64,000 bases of DNA from Mucilaginibacter endophyticus (GCF_003351025.1 NZ_QPCG01000003.1:795281-859280); one strand, 5' to 3'; counted from the first letter of the stretch, positions 16,951 through 25,115 are shown. A program made the numbers and translations. Notes: generated by a model from the sequence alone, not told the origin.

Positions 16951-16979
16951 AAAAAACCGCTCTAAAAGGGCGGTTTTTC
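16951..16979. terminator. Bidirectional terminator
   Basis: Stem AAAAACCGC / GCGGTTTTT between the convergent XRE regulator and ECF sigma factor genes, with T runs on both strands. Confidence 0.8.
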
Positions 16980-17009
16980 TATTATAGTATATGATGGAGT
17001 TTAATTGAA

Positions 17010-17546
17010 TTAATTCTCTGCGTAAACGGGTTTGGCGATTCCGTTATCATATGCTTTAAGATTTTTCTTAAGCAGTTTACGTGCTACGTGAATGCGTGTT
17101 TTTACTGTACCGATAGGAATATCCAGATGATCGGCAATTTCATGGTATTTATGGCCTTCAAAATACATCGTGAAGGGTACATAATAATCTTCAGGCAGCC
17201 TGTCTAAAGCTTTTTTAATATCATCCATTACAAATTTGGCTTCGCCCTGGTTTTTGGTTGAACTAAATACCAGGTTAGGTGATGATATTTCATCACTTTT
17301 AGTAACGAAGGTGCTCATTTTAACAAAACGGCGATAGTTGTTGATGAACGTATTTTTCATGATGGTATATAACCATCCTTTTAAATTGGTGCCTTCCTTA
17401 AACTTGTTGTAATAAGTTATGGCCTTCAACATTGTATCCTGGACAAGGTCGTTAGCATCGTCTGCGTCGTGCGTGAAATGTAAAGCGTATGATCTTAAAG
17501 AAGTCGCCTGACGTAGTACAAGGGTGTTAAACTCAATCTTTGTCAT
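17010..17546 (-). CDS. ECF-type RNA polymerase sigma factor
   Basis: 178 residues. Region 2 has DADDANDLVQDTMLKAI and LKGWLYTIMKNTFINNYRR; region 4 has LPEDYYVPFTMYFEGHKYHE and IADHLDIPIGTVKTRIHVAR. Group 4 sigma factors direct RNA polymerase to stress or envelope regulons. The frame is open eight codons more, but MTKIEFNTLV is the usual start. No anti-sigma factor gene is next to it. The 250 bases up to murB hold nothing else that I recognise. Confidence 0.92.
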   Translation of the reverse strand: MTKIEFNTLVLRQATSLRSYALHFTHDADDANDLVQDTMLKAITYYNKFKEGTNLKGWLYTIMKNTFINNYRRFVKMSTFVTKSDEISSPNLVFSSTKNQGEAKFVMDDIKKALDRLPEDYYVPFTMYFEGHKYHEIADHLDIPIGTVKTRIHVARKLLKKNLKAYDNGIAKPVYAEN

Positions 17547-17809
17547 TTTGTTAAAGTTTTGTGTTAACAATTAGACAAGCATGATGCCACTAACCCAAAA
17601 TGTGTGGTAAAAACTCTACATTTTAATTTCAGCACCTATTAGTTACCAATGTGTACGTTTAACACATTAACAACAACTACATCACTGAAAAACAGACATT
17701 TAAATGATAATTCAAGTAAAAACAAGCTTTTTGAAACGGCATTTTGTAACAGGAATGTTATTTAGAACAAATTTTATTTAAAACAAGAATTCACTTTAAA
17801 TAAACTTAT

Positions 17810-18829
17810 TTAACTAATAATATTAACCTCGCGTTGTAGTGTAACGCCAAATTTAGTGTACACACTGTCTATGATTTGCGACGAAAAGTTATACACTTCC
17901 TGCCCTGTGGCCCCTCCATGGTTCACCAAAACCAGGGCCTGGTTCTTCCATGTTCCTGTGTGGCCAACGGTTTTTCCCTTCCATCCGCACTGCTCAATGA
18001 GCCATCCGGCAGCCAGTTTTACACCGCCGTCCGCAGCAGGGTAATTCACCACTTCCGGAAATTTAGCCTGAACCACTGCAAATTCTTCAGCGCTGATCAC
18101 CGGATTTTTAAAGAAACTACCGGCATTACCTATGGTTGACGGATCGGGCAGCTTAGAAACCCGGATGTGCGCCACCACCTGCGATACATCTTTTATGGTA
18201 GGGTTTGAGATCCCCCTATTTTGCAGCTCCTGTTCAATGGCCCCATACCGGGTGTTAATGCTGGGCACCAGTGAAAGATGAAATTTTACAGATACTATAA
18301 TATATAGCCCTTTCAGCTCGGCTTTAAAAACGCTTTCGCGGTAACCGAACTTACAATCTTCTTTATTAAACTCCCTGAAAGTACCAGTGGCTATTTCAAA
18401 AGCGCGACAGCTATGAAACACATCTTTAAGCTCGACTCCATAAGCACCTATATTTTGAATAGGCGACGCCCCTACCGAACCGGGGATCAGGCTCAGGTTC
18501 TCGACCCCTGCATAATCATGAGAAACGCAGTAGTTCACCAGGTCATTCCATACTTCGCCGCCACCTGCTTCAACATAAATATCGTTATGACTAATGCGAT
18601 GCTCAATACCGCGGATATTCATCCGTACAACCAATCCGTCAAAATCATTAACCATAAGCATATTGCTACCACCACCAAGCACCAATAACGGCGTTTGCAG
18701 CCATTGCGGATCGGCAAACAGTTCTGTTAACTCGGTTTCGTGGGCTATTTCTACAAAATAACGGGTGCGGGTATCAATACCAAAGGTGTTAAAGTTTTTG
18801 AGGGATACGTTTTCCTGTATTTGCAGCAT
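17810..18829 (-). CDS. murB: UDP-N-acetylenolpyruvoylglucosamine reductase
   Basis: 339 residues, the length of the E. coli-type MurB. FAD-binding region with VLGGGSNMLM and LSLIPGSVGASPIQNIGAYG; the C-terminal active-site part has GNAGSFFKNPV and LIEQCGWKGKTVG. It reduces enolpyruvyl-UDP-GlcNAc to UDP-N-acetylmuramate with NADPH in peptidoglycan synthesis. The frame is open to 18898, but the extra N-terminus is a translated ATTTCGG heptad repeat and lies in or near the promoter (18896-18903), so MLQIQENVSLKNFNTFG is the right start. Confidence 0.94.
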   Translation of the reverse strand: MLQIQENVSLKNFNTFGIDTRTRYFVEIAHETELTELFADPQWLQTPLLVLGGGSNMLMVNDFDGLVVRMNIRGIEHRISHNDIYVEAGGGEVWNDLVNYCVSHDYAGVENLSLIPGSVGASPIQNIGAYGVELKDVFHSCRAFEIATGTFREFNKEDCKFGYRESVFKAELKGLYIIVSVKFHLSLVPSINTRYGAIEQELQNRGISNPTIKDVSQVVAHIRVSKLPDPSTIGNAGSFFKNPVISAEEFAVVQAKFPEVVNYPAADGGVKLAAGWLIEQCGWKGKTVGHTGTWKNQALVLVNHGGATGQEVYNFSSQIIDSVYTKFGVTLQREVNIIS

Positions 18830-18837
18830 GGTTTCTT

Positions 18838-18882
18838 TATTTCGGATTTCGGAGGTTCGATTTCGGAATTTTTTATTTTTTG
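18838..18882. repeat. Heptad repeat ATTTCGG in the murB leader
   Basis: Four consecutive 7-base units (TTTCGGA, TTTCGGA, GGTTCGA, TTTCGGA) followed by a T-rich tail. A four-unit array of the same word is at 44899-44931. Both arrays lie next to a copy of the TTGTCTGAAC inverted-repeat element. Confidence 0.6.
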
Positions 18883-18895
18883 AATCTACCTGTCG

Positions 18896-18903
18896 CAAAA
18901 GTA
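18896..18903 (-). promoter_or_regulatory. -7 element of murB
   Basis: Exact TACTTTTG on the minus strand. It predicts a leader of about 60 bases containing the heptad repeat and excludes the long open frame. Confidence 0.45.
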
Positions 18904-18936
18904 ATTAAAAGATGGTGATTGTTGGATTTAGGAATT

Positions 18937-19021
18937 TTGTCTGAACTCGAATTTATAGAATTAAGGAATTAACAGAATACTGAGCAAATTCTCAAAATTC
19001 GTTTAATTCGAGTTCAGACAA
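18937..19021 (+). repeat. TTGTCTGAAC inverted-repeat element, copy 1
   Basis: 85-bp element with perfect 17-bp ends: TTGTCTGAACTCGAATT (18937-18953) and AATTCGAGTTCAGACAA (19005-19021). The right half repeats AATTC at 9-base steps. Related copies at 26790-26873, 35440-35531 and 44932-45026 all have the same orientation. It sits between the divergent murB and blaI-3 genes. Confidence 0.75.
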
Positions 19022-19096
19022 AAAATAACCACTCACCTAATCAACCACTCACCTCTCTCCCAACCGTTAAAATTTGTTAAATATTTTCCGAATCTC

Positions 19097-19127
19097 TTGC
19101 AAATACGAAAACCATCGTAGATATTTG
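19097..19127 (+). promoter_or_regulatory. Promoter of blaI-3
   Basis: TTG (19097-19099), 20-base spacer, GATATTTG (19120-19127; one mismatch from TAnnTTTG). One BlaI dyad lies in the spacer and another over the predicted transcript start near 19132. Confidence 0.6.
19104..19119 (+). promoter_or_regulatory. BlaI-3 operator, spacer dyad
   Basis: Perfect TACGA-N6-TCGTA between the -33 and -7 elements, the same pattern as the operators at 832-847 and 864-879. Confidence 0.68.
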
Positions 19128-19143
19128 TACGAAGAAATTCGTA
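19128..19143 (+). promoter_or_regulatory. BlaI-3 operator, start-site dyad
   Basis: Perfect TACGA-N6-TCGTA (here even TACGAA-N4-TTCGTA), 24 bases centre to centre from the spacer dyad and covering the predicted transcript start. Confidence 0.68.
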
Positions 19144-19157
19144 ATAAAGAGAGACAG

Positions 19158-19535
19158 ATGGAAATTAAACCAACAGAAAGCGAACTTGAAATTTTACAGG
19201 TAATCTGGAAAAAGGGCCAGTGCACCGTACGTGAAGTTCACGAGGAGCTTGCTAAAAACAAGGATGCCGGTTACACCACCACCTTAAAACTCATGCAGAT
19301 AATGCATGACAAAGGTATGGTTGAGCGCGACACCACTTCAAAAACACATTTATACAAAGCTTTATTCACAATGGAGCAGGCGCAAAGCAACGCTCTGGAT
19401 AAAATCTTGTCTACTGTATTTAAAGGCTCTACTTCCGACTTGGTGATTCAGGCGCTTGGCCAGCACCGCGCATCAAAAGACGAGATTGACGCTATTAAAA
19501 ATTTTTTGAATCAATTTGATCAGGACAAAAAATAA
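19158..19535 (+). CDS. BlaI/MecI/CopY family transcriptional repressor
   Basis: 125 residues starting MEIKPTESELEILQVIWKKG. The winged helix includes CTVREVHEELA and YTTTLKLMQIMHDKGMVERD. It is a close relative of the BlaI at 428-811 (both keep PTESELEILQV and TTTLKLMQIM) and has the same operator type, so the two may cross-regulate. The longer open frame from 19074 would run through the operators and is rejected. It is followed after five bases by its M56 partner. Confidence 0.94.
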   Translation: MEIKPTESELEILQVIWKKGQCTVREVHEELAKNKDAGYTTTLKLMQIMHDKGMVERDTTSKTHLYKALFTMEQAQSNALDKILSTVFKGSTSDLVIQALGQHRASKDEIDAIKNFLNQFDQDKK

Positions 19536-19540
19536 ACGTG

Positions 19541-21532
19541 ATGGAAAATTTATTCTATAATATAAGCCAGGTGTTGGGCGTGACTATTCTGCAATCGGTA
19601 TGGCAGGGTTTGTTAGTTTGGTTTGCCTTAAGGTTAGTGTTTATTTGCAGGCCGCAATTATCGGCTATTAAAAAGCACAATTGGGCCATGGGTGCCATGC
19701 TCACCATCAGCGCCTGGTTTATATACACGTTTATCCATCAGTTCAGGCTGCACGAGTGGGTTAATTATACATCCGCCAATGCGCCATCTTTATTACCACG
19801 TTTCTACCTGCCGCTGCATGAAGTAGCCGCCAGACCACAAAGCAACTATTACGAATACGTTATAAAAGGTTATCTCCCTTATATATCGGCCCTTTATTTT
19901 GTTGGTTTGGTATTTAACCTGCTTAAAGTGAGCTTAAGCTGGCAAAGGATCAGCCTGATAAAACGTACCATGGTACCTGCCGACAGGCTACAGGAATTTG
20001 CCGATGAGCTTTGCCAAAAGCTGGGTATTACTAAAAATGTGTGGGTAAACTTTAGCCGCATGGTTGATGCCCCTTGCATGATTGGCTTTTTAAGCCCCAT
20101 TATTTTGTTGCCGATAACCCTTACTACATACTTATCGGCCACCGAGGTTGAAGCCATTTTATTGCACGAGCTCTCACACATTAAACGCAACGACTACCTG
20201 CTGAACCTGATGCAGCAATTTATTTCCATACTGTTATTCTTTAATCCCTTTGCCCAATTAATTAACCGCATTATTAACCAGGAGCGTGAAAACAGCTGCG
20301 ATGATCTGGTTGTGCAAACAACGCAACAACCTTTAATCTACGCGCATGCGCTTCTTAAACTGGAGCAAACCAGGCAACAGCATTTACAGCTGGCCCTGGC
20401 TGCTAACGGCAAAAAATATCATTTATTAAACAGAATTGAACGCATCATGAAAACGAAGAAACCTATAGGCAATATCCGCCACCTGCTTGTGGCCATTGCT
20501 ATAATGACTGCCGGCGTTAGCAGCATTGCCTGGCTAAACCCCACTATAAAAGATGGTAAGTTAACCGTTAAAAAGGTTGCTACCCCTGCTGCCCTACATG
20601 CCATATTTGTTGATGACACCACCCATAAGGTGAAAGCAAAAAAGGCTGTAACCTATAAAAAGAAAACCCAGGCCGAAATTGTTAAAGCCAAACAACGTCA
20701 CGAAGATTTTGATTACAGCGGCTTTAATGATGCCCAGCTTGAAAAGCTAAGCGCCGAAGTGAGCAAACAAGGCGAGCTGATTGGCAAATACTACAGCAGC
20801 AATACTTTTAAAAAGCAACAGGAAATGCTTGAAGCAAAAAGCAAAGCCCTGCAGGCTTATTATAACTCCGATGGCATGGAGAAAATGAAGCTCGAAATGG
20901 AAAAAATGGGTCAGGATTTTCAGAAAGAATATGGCGAAACATCAGAATCTAAAAAACTTGGCGAACAGATGGGTGAAATTGGCAACAACATCGGTAAATA
21001 TTACAGCAGCGCCGAGTTTAAAAAAATGAACGAGAGCCTGGAGAAAAAATACGGCATTCCGCACAACCGTGGTTATAACGGCTATAATGACGACAGAGAC
21101 CCTAACTACAAAAAATACCAGGACGAGCTGCAAAGCAAAATTCCTGCTGAAGTAAAGGAACAAACAGAGCTGCTGAAAACCCTGGGCCAGAAAATGCGCA
21201 ACCGTTATGATTCGCCGGAGTTTATTTCCAAAAGAAACCGCATGCAGGCTATGGGCGATAGCCTGAGGTTGGCTTATGATAATCCTGATATCAAAAAATT
21301 ACAGGAAGACATGAAAAATATTGGCAGGCAAATGCGTGGTTTCCAGGATAGCCCGGAGATCAGAGCTGCACAAGAACGCCTTAAAGAAGCCAGCAAAAAA
21401 TTGCAGGAGTATATGAAAAGCCCGGCCTTTAAACAAAAAATGAAATTATACCGGGATAAAATGGACAAGGACTTTGATTACAAGTTTGACAACGACAAGC
21501 TGGAGGATATAAAACCCGATACAGCTGACTAA
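19541..21532 (+). CDS. M56 (BlaR1-like) sensor peptidase with a long coiled-coil C-terminus
   Basis: 663 residues. Residues 1-310 are the membrane protease: WQGLLVWFAL in helix 1, HELSH zinc motif at 209-213, the partner ERENSCDD at 248-255 and FFNPFAQLINR. After a membrane helix (about 300-320), residues 350-660 are charged and repetitive: units such as MGEIGNNIGKYYSSAEFKKM and LGQKMRNRYDSPEFISKR recur about six times at roughly 40-residue spacing, predicting a periplasmic coiled coil. Such tails are seen in Bacteroidota M56 proteins. It probably senses an envelope signal and cleaves BlaI. The frame also allows GTG one codon earlier; ATG is chosen. Confidence 0.9.
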   Translation: MENLFYNISQVLGVTILQSVWQGLLVWFALRLVFICRPQLSAIKKHNWAMGAMLTISAWFIYTFIHQFRLHEWVNYTSANAPSLLPRFYLPLHEVAARPQSNYYEYVIKGYLPYISALYFVGLVFNLLKVSLSWQRISLIKRTMVPADRLQEFADELCQKLGITKNVWVNFSRMVDAPCMIGFLSPIILLPITLTTYLSATEVEAILLHELSHIKRNDYLLNLMQQFISILLFFNPFAQLINRIINQERENSCDDLVVQTTQQPLIYAHALLKLEQTRQQHLQLALAANGKKYHLLNRIERIMKTKKPIGNIRHLLVAIAIMTAGVSSIAWLNPTIKDGKLTVKKVATPAALHAIFVDDTTHKVKAKKAVTYKKKTQAEIVKAKQRHEDFDYSGFNDAQLEKLSAEVSKQGELIGKYYSSNTFKKQQEMLEAKSKALQAYYNSDGMEKMKLEMEKMGQDFQKEYGETSESKKLGEQMGEIGNNIGKYYSSAEFKKMNESLEKKYGIPHNRGYNGYNDDRDPNYKKYQDELQSKIPAEVKEQTELLKTLGQKMRNRYDSPEFISKRNRMQAMGDSLRLAYDNPDIKKLQEDMKNIGRQMRGFQDSPEIRAAQERLKEASKKLQEYMKSPAFKQKMKLYRDKMDKDFDYKFDNDKLEDIKPDTAD

Positions 21533-21541
21533 CTGATATTG

Positions 21542-21612
21542 AGTCAGAAGTCTTAAGTCGAGAGTCTCAAGTCCTGCTTCGACTTCGAACTTTGAACTCA
21601 AGACTTTTGACT
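21542..21612. repeat. Heptad-phased AGTC/GACT hairpin
   Basis: AGTC occurs at 21542, 21549, 21556, 21563 and 21570, exactly every 7 bases; after a short loop, GACT or AACT occurs at 21581, 21588, 21595, 21602 and 21609, also every 7 bases. The two arms are reverse complements with about 25 of 32 positions matching, so the whole forms one imperfect 71-base hairpin after the M56 gene. Confidence 0.7.
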
Positions 21613-21686
21613 TACCCCAACCATGACTAAATAAATTAGCAAATAGTATTAAAAATATTTTTTAAAGAGCCTTAATTTGTAATTTA

Positions 21687-21717
21687 GTGTCCTCAATAAA
21701 ATGAGGACACTTTTTTT
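21687..21717 (+). terminator. Terminator-like hairpin touching the recN start codon
   Basis: Perfect 9-bp stem GTGTCCTCA (21687-21695) / TGAGGACAC (21702-21710), six-base loop, then seven T residues that run straight into the recN ATG at 21718. It may end the upstream M56 transcript or act as an attenuator of recN. A TTAATTTG -7-like word (21672-21679) would start the recN transcript at the base of the stem. Confidence 0.65.
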
Positions 21718-23412
21718 ATGCTTCAAAAGCTAACCATTAATAACTATGCGCTTATCGACAACCTGGAGATAGGTTTTGATAGCGGTCTGAACATATTAAC
21801 CGGCGAAACCGGTGCCGGAAAGTCGATCATATTGGGTGCCCTGTCACTCATTTTAGGCCAGCGGGCCGAAAGCAAATATTTTTTCAACCAGCAAAAAAAA
21901 TGCGTTATTGAAGGTACCTTTAAAATAAGTGGCTTTCATTTAGCTGATTTTTTTGAGGATAACGATCTGGATTACGAGAGTGAAACCGTACTCCGTCGCG
22001 AGATCTCGGCCGATGGAAAATCCCGCGCTTTTGTGAATGATACCCCGGTTAACCTTACCGCTTTGAAACAACTGGGCGAAAAGCTGATCGATATCCATTC
22101 GCAACATGCTACGCTGGAGATTAATGATCCGGATTTTCAGTTGTTAGTGGTCGATTCGGTTGCCCGCCACTCAGATTTGCTGTTTGATTATCAAACTAAA
22201 TTCAAAGCATATAAAAAGTCGTTAAGCAAACTCAACCAGCTCATAGCCGAAAATGACAAGGCCAAAGCCGATCTGGATTATTTCCAGTTTCAGTTTGATG
22301 AACTGGAAAAAGGCGAATTGGTGGCCGATGAACAGGAACTGCTTGAGCAGGAGCTAAACACCCTCAATAATGCCGAAGAAATAAAACGAGCTTTGTTAAA
22401 TGCTAACTACCTTTTACAGGATGGCGAAGCCGCGGCGTTGCTTCAGTTAAAAGAAGCGGGACAGGCTTTAGGATCGATAGAAAAATACAACCCGGCCCTT
22501 GCCGAACTGCACCAGCGCATCAGCAGCACTATTATCGAGCTTAAAGATATAGCTGCCGAAATAGACGCTATTGAACAGCATACCTTTGTTGATGAAGCCC
22601 GTGCCGAAGAGGTGAACAATCGCCTCAGCATGATCTACAACCTGCAAAAAAAGCATCGGGTAAACACCATTCCCGAGCTATTGCAGATACAGGAAGAGTT
22701 ATCGGACAAAGTACAGCAAGCTTTGTTTGGCGACGAAGCCATCGAAAAACTACAAAAACAAATAGCTGCCGATAAAGCTGAACTTGAAAAACTGGCGACA
22801 AAATTATCGGCTAATCGTCAAAAAGCTATTCCTGATATTGAAAAACAGGTATTGGCCACACTGGCCGAAATGGGCATGGGTAATTCGAGCTTGAAGATTG
22901 AGCAACACACGACGCCTCCCCCGCCCCCAAAAGGTGGTACTGATAGTCCTAAAGCAATACTTACGGCTACCGGGATTGATAACATTAAGTTTTTGTTTTC
23001 GGCTAATAAAGGTCATGCTTTGGCGGAGATGAGCAAGGTAGCTTCGGGCGGTGAGCTTTCGAGGTTGATGCTGAGCATTAAATCTATCGTGGCACAATAC
23101 ACCGCTCTGCCTACTATTATTTTTGACGAGATTGATACAGGTGTATCGGGCGAGGTGGCTAACAAGGTTGGGGTGATCATGGAGCGTTTAGCTCAAAACC
23201 TGCAGGTTATTACCATCACCCACCTACCACAAATTGCAAGCAAAGGCCAAAGTCATTATTTTGTTTATAAGGATGATAGCGAGGCCGCGACATTTACCCG
23301 CATCAAGCAACTAAACAATGACGAACGTGTATTAGAAATTGCCAAAATGCTGAGTGGTGATAAACCCGGCGAAAGTGCGTTGCAGAATGCGAGGGAACTG
23401 TTGAGCGTATAA
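21718..23412 (+). CDS. recN: DNA repair protein RecN
   Basis: 564 residues, SMC-like ATPase used in double-strand break repair. MLQKLTINNYALIDNLEIGF and Walker A GETGAGKS (29-36) at the N-terminus, coiled-coil arms in the middle (about 170-370), then the ABC signature VASGGELSRLMLSIK, Walker B TIIFDEIDTGVSGEVA and HLPQIA. Residues 398-411 contain PPPPPKGGTDSPK, which looks like a translated C-rich repeat in the loop before the C-terminal ATPase half; it does not touch any catalytic motif. The gene starts directly after a terminator-like hairpin. Confidence 0.95.
   Translation: MLQKLTINNYALIDNLEIGFDSGLNILTGETGAGKSIILGALSLILGQRAESKYFFNQQKKCVIEGTFKISGFHLADFFEDNDLDYESETVLRREISADGKSRAFVNDTPVNLTALKQLGEKLIDIHSQHATLEINDPDFQLLVVDSVARHSDLLFDYQTKFKAYKKSLSKLNQLIAENDKAKADLDYFQFQFDELEKGELVADEQELLEQELNTLNNAEEIKRALLNANYLLQDGEAAALLQLKEAGQALGSIEKYNPALAELHQRISSTIIELKDIAAEIDAIEQHTFVDEARAEEVNNRLSMIYNLQKKHRVNTIPELLQIQEELSDKVQQALFGDEAIEKLQKQIAADKAELEKLATKLSANRQKAIPDIEKQVLATLAEMGMGNSSLKIEQHTTPPPPPKGGTDSPKAILTATGIDNIKFLFSANKGHALAEMSKVASGGELSRLMLSIKSIVAQYTALPTIIFDEIDTGVSGEVANKVGVIMERLAQNLQVITITHLPQIASKGQSHYFVYKDDSEAATFTRIKQLNNDERVLEIAKMLSGDKPGESALQNARELLSV
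22912..22955 (+). repeat. C-rich hairpin-type repeat inside recN
   Basis: The stretch with CCTCCCCCGCCCCCAAAAGG then GTACTGATAGTCCT resembles the intergenic CCTCC..CCCCCAAAGAGGAC words (12287-12314 and 49657-49692). It is in frame and adds a proline/glycine-rich loop to RecN. Confidence 0.45.
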
Positions 23413-23443
23413 ATTGCTTATTATACATATAACCTAAACCAAT

Positions 23444-24211
23444 ATGAGATCATTTTTTAGCCTGTTGCTAATATTAGCGGCATCAAGGTTATTTGCGCAA
23501 CAAACTAAAAAAGATTCAATCGTTAAACGTGATACCATCAATATACACGGTTATGTTTACGACGAAGCAGGTAAACCTGTAAAATACATTGAGCTACGTT
23601 CATCTCAAAAATATATAGATTTCGATCGAGTTAACATTACAACGCGGACTGATACATCAGGACACTTTACACTTGAAGGCGTAAAATTCAATGATACGTT
23701 AACTGTTGAAGAAAACATACTGTATGCTTCCAAGCCTGTTTATAATGAAGGAAGTCGTTTCTTAATTATTTACTTACCGTTTGCAGCGCTAAAGGATGTT
23801 AACCAGAAAGGACAAATGATTATAAGTGCGAAACGTACGCGGGCTAAAACCGTCCCTTCCTTTATTCGTAAAAGTAGCAATGACCCTTATTGCCCATTTA
23901 TCGGCCTGCATCTGGCTCCCCGTTATAAAAGTGGCAATGAACGCTTTATACAATTGGTAAATCAACAAGTACACTACCCTACTAAAGCAGTTGAAAACAA
24001 TATTGAAGGTACCGTACAAATTGCATTTAAAGTGGAAAAAGATGGAACACCTACCGGATTTAAAGTTTTAAAAGGGGTAGGTTACGGTTGCGAAGAAGAG
24101 GTTATAAATAGCATAAAAAATTCAGGAACGTGGATTCCCGGCATTGAAAATGGGAGGCTTGTAGTGATGGAACAAACTGTTTCGGTTGAATTTAAACTAA
24201 CTGATAAATAA
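23444..24211 (+). CDS. Secreted protein with carboxypeptidase-regulatory-like and TonB C-terminal domains
   Basis: 255 residues. A signal peptide (FFSLLLILAASRLFAQ) is followed by a beta-sandwich domain (about 30-130: HGYVYDEAGKPVKYIELR, then DTSGHFTLEGVKFND) and a TonB_C-type domain (about 150-255: YPTKAVENNIEGTVQIAFKV, then EEEVINSIKNSGTWIPG). It has no N-terminal membrane anchor like classical TonB, so it is probably a periplasmic protein rather than a true energy transducer. The gene lies 31 bases after recN and 34 before fabI, likely in one transcription unit with recN. Confidence 0.8.
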   Translation: MRSFFSLLLILAASRLFAQQTKKDSIVKRDTINIHGYVYDEAGKPVKYIELRSSQKYIDFDRVNITTRTDTSGHFTLEGVKFNDTLTVEENILYASKPVYNEGSRFLIIYLPFAALKDVNQKGQMIISAKRTRAKTVPSFIRKSSNDPYCPFIGLHLAPRYKSGNERFIQLVNQQVHYPTKAVENNIEGTVQIAFKVEKDGTPTGFKVLKGVGYGCEEEVINSIKNSGTWIPGIENGRLVVMEQTVSVEFKLTDK

Positions 24212-24214
24212 TTA

Positions 24215-24222
24215 TAACTTTG
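24215..24222 (+). promoter_or_regulatory. -7 element of fabI
   Basis: Exact TAACTTTG, 23 bases before the fabI start codon. The nearest upstream TTG is 26 bases away, slightly beyond the usual spacing. Confidence 0.45.
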
Positions 24223-24245
24223 CTTCAATTATAAAAACTTAACAA

Positions 24246-25058
24246 ATGGCTTATAATTTATTAAAAGGTAAAAAAGGCATCATTTTCGGTGCGCTAAATG
24301 AGCAATCAATAGCCTGGAAAGTGGCACAACGCGCTGTACAGGAAGGTGCTGAAATTGTATTATCAAATGCCCCTATTGCTTTACGCATGGGTGAACTCAA
24401 TAAACTGGCCGAAGAATGCAACGCGCCTGTTATTGGTGCCGATGTTACCAATGGTGATGATATCAATAACCTGTTCACCAAAACCATGGAACATTTTGGC
24501 GGCAAGGTTGACTTCATCCTGCACTCGATAGGCATGAGCGTTAACGTACGCAAAAACATTCCATACTTTGAAAACAACTACGAATTTACCCACAAAGGTT
24601 TCGATATATCTGCATTAAGTCTTCACCGCATTTTGCAGGCTGCTATGAAACATGACGCCATTAACGAATGGGGATCTGTATTAGCATTAAGCTACATCGC
24701 TGCTCAGCGTTATTTCCCAGGCTACAATGACATGGCCGATAACAAAGCGGTATTAGAAAGTATTGCCCGTAACTTTGGTTATGAATATGGCATGGCTAAA
24801 AAAGTGCGTGTTAATACCATTTCTCAGTCGCCAACCCGTACTACTGCAGGCTCAGGAGTAAAAGGCTTTGACGGCTTTATCGAATTTGCCGAAAAAATGA
24901 GTCCGCTTGGTAATGCTGATGCCGATCAGTGTGCTGATTACTGCGTAACCCTGTTTAGCGATTTGACTAAAATGGTGACTATGCAAAACCTGTATCACGA
25001 TGGTGGCTTCTCATTCACCGGAGTAACCCAGGCGGTTATTGATCAAATGGCTAAGTAA
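24246..25058 (+). CDS. fabI: Enoyl-[acyl-carrier-protein] reductase (NADH)
   Basis: 270 residues, FabI branch of the SDR superfamily. The N-terminal nucleotide fold reads KGIIFGALNEQSIAWKVA, and the catalytic pair is Tyr160 and Lys167 (YNDMADNK), with the FabI-type Tyr-x6-Lys spacing; Tyr150 lies in SYIAAQRYFP. It carries out the last reduction of fatty-acid chain elongation (trans-2-enoyl-ACP to acyl-ACP) in the cytoplasm and is normally essential and the target of triclosan-type inhibitors. Followed by a strong terminator. Confidence 0.95.
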   Translation: MAYNLLKGKKGIIFGALNEQSIAWKVAQRAVQEGAEIVLSNAPIALRMGELNKLAEECNAPVIGADVTNGDDINNLFTKTMEHFGGKVDFILHSIGMSVNVRKNIPYFENNYEFTHKGFDISALSLHRILQAAMKHDAINEWGSVLALSYIAAQRYFPGYNDMADNKAVLESIARNFGYEYGMAKKVRVNTISQSPTRTTAGSGVKGFDGFIEFAEKMSPLGNADADQCADYCVTLFSDLTKMVTMQNLYHDGGFSFTGVTQAVIDQMAK

Positions 25059-25077
25059 TACCATATTGTTACTAAAT

Positions 25078-25115
25078 AAAAAAGGAGCTTTTGCAAATGC
25101 AAAAGCTCCTTTTTT
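25078..25115. terminator. Terminator of fabI
   Basis: Perfect 12-bp stem GGAGCTTTTGCA / TGCAAAAGCTCC with a two-base loop, flanked by A and T runs on either side, so it can serve both strands. Confidence 0.9.

Noticed and set aside
18829..18898. Extended N-terminus of murB
   Set aside because: It is translated from the ATTTCGG heptad repeat and overlaps the -7 element.
19074..19157. Extended N-terminus of the third BlaI
   Set aside because: It would read through both operator dyads and the promoter.
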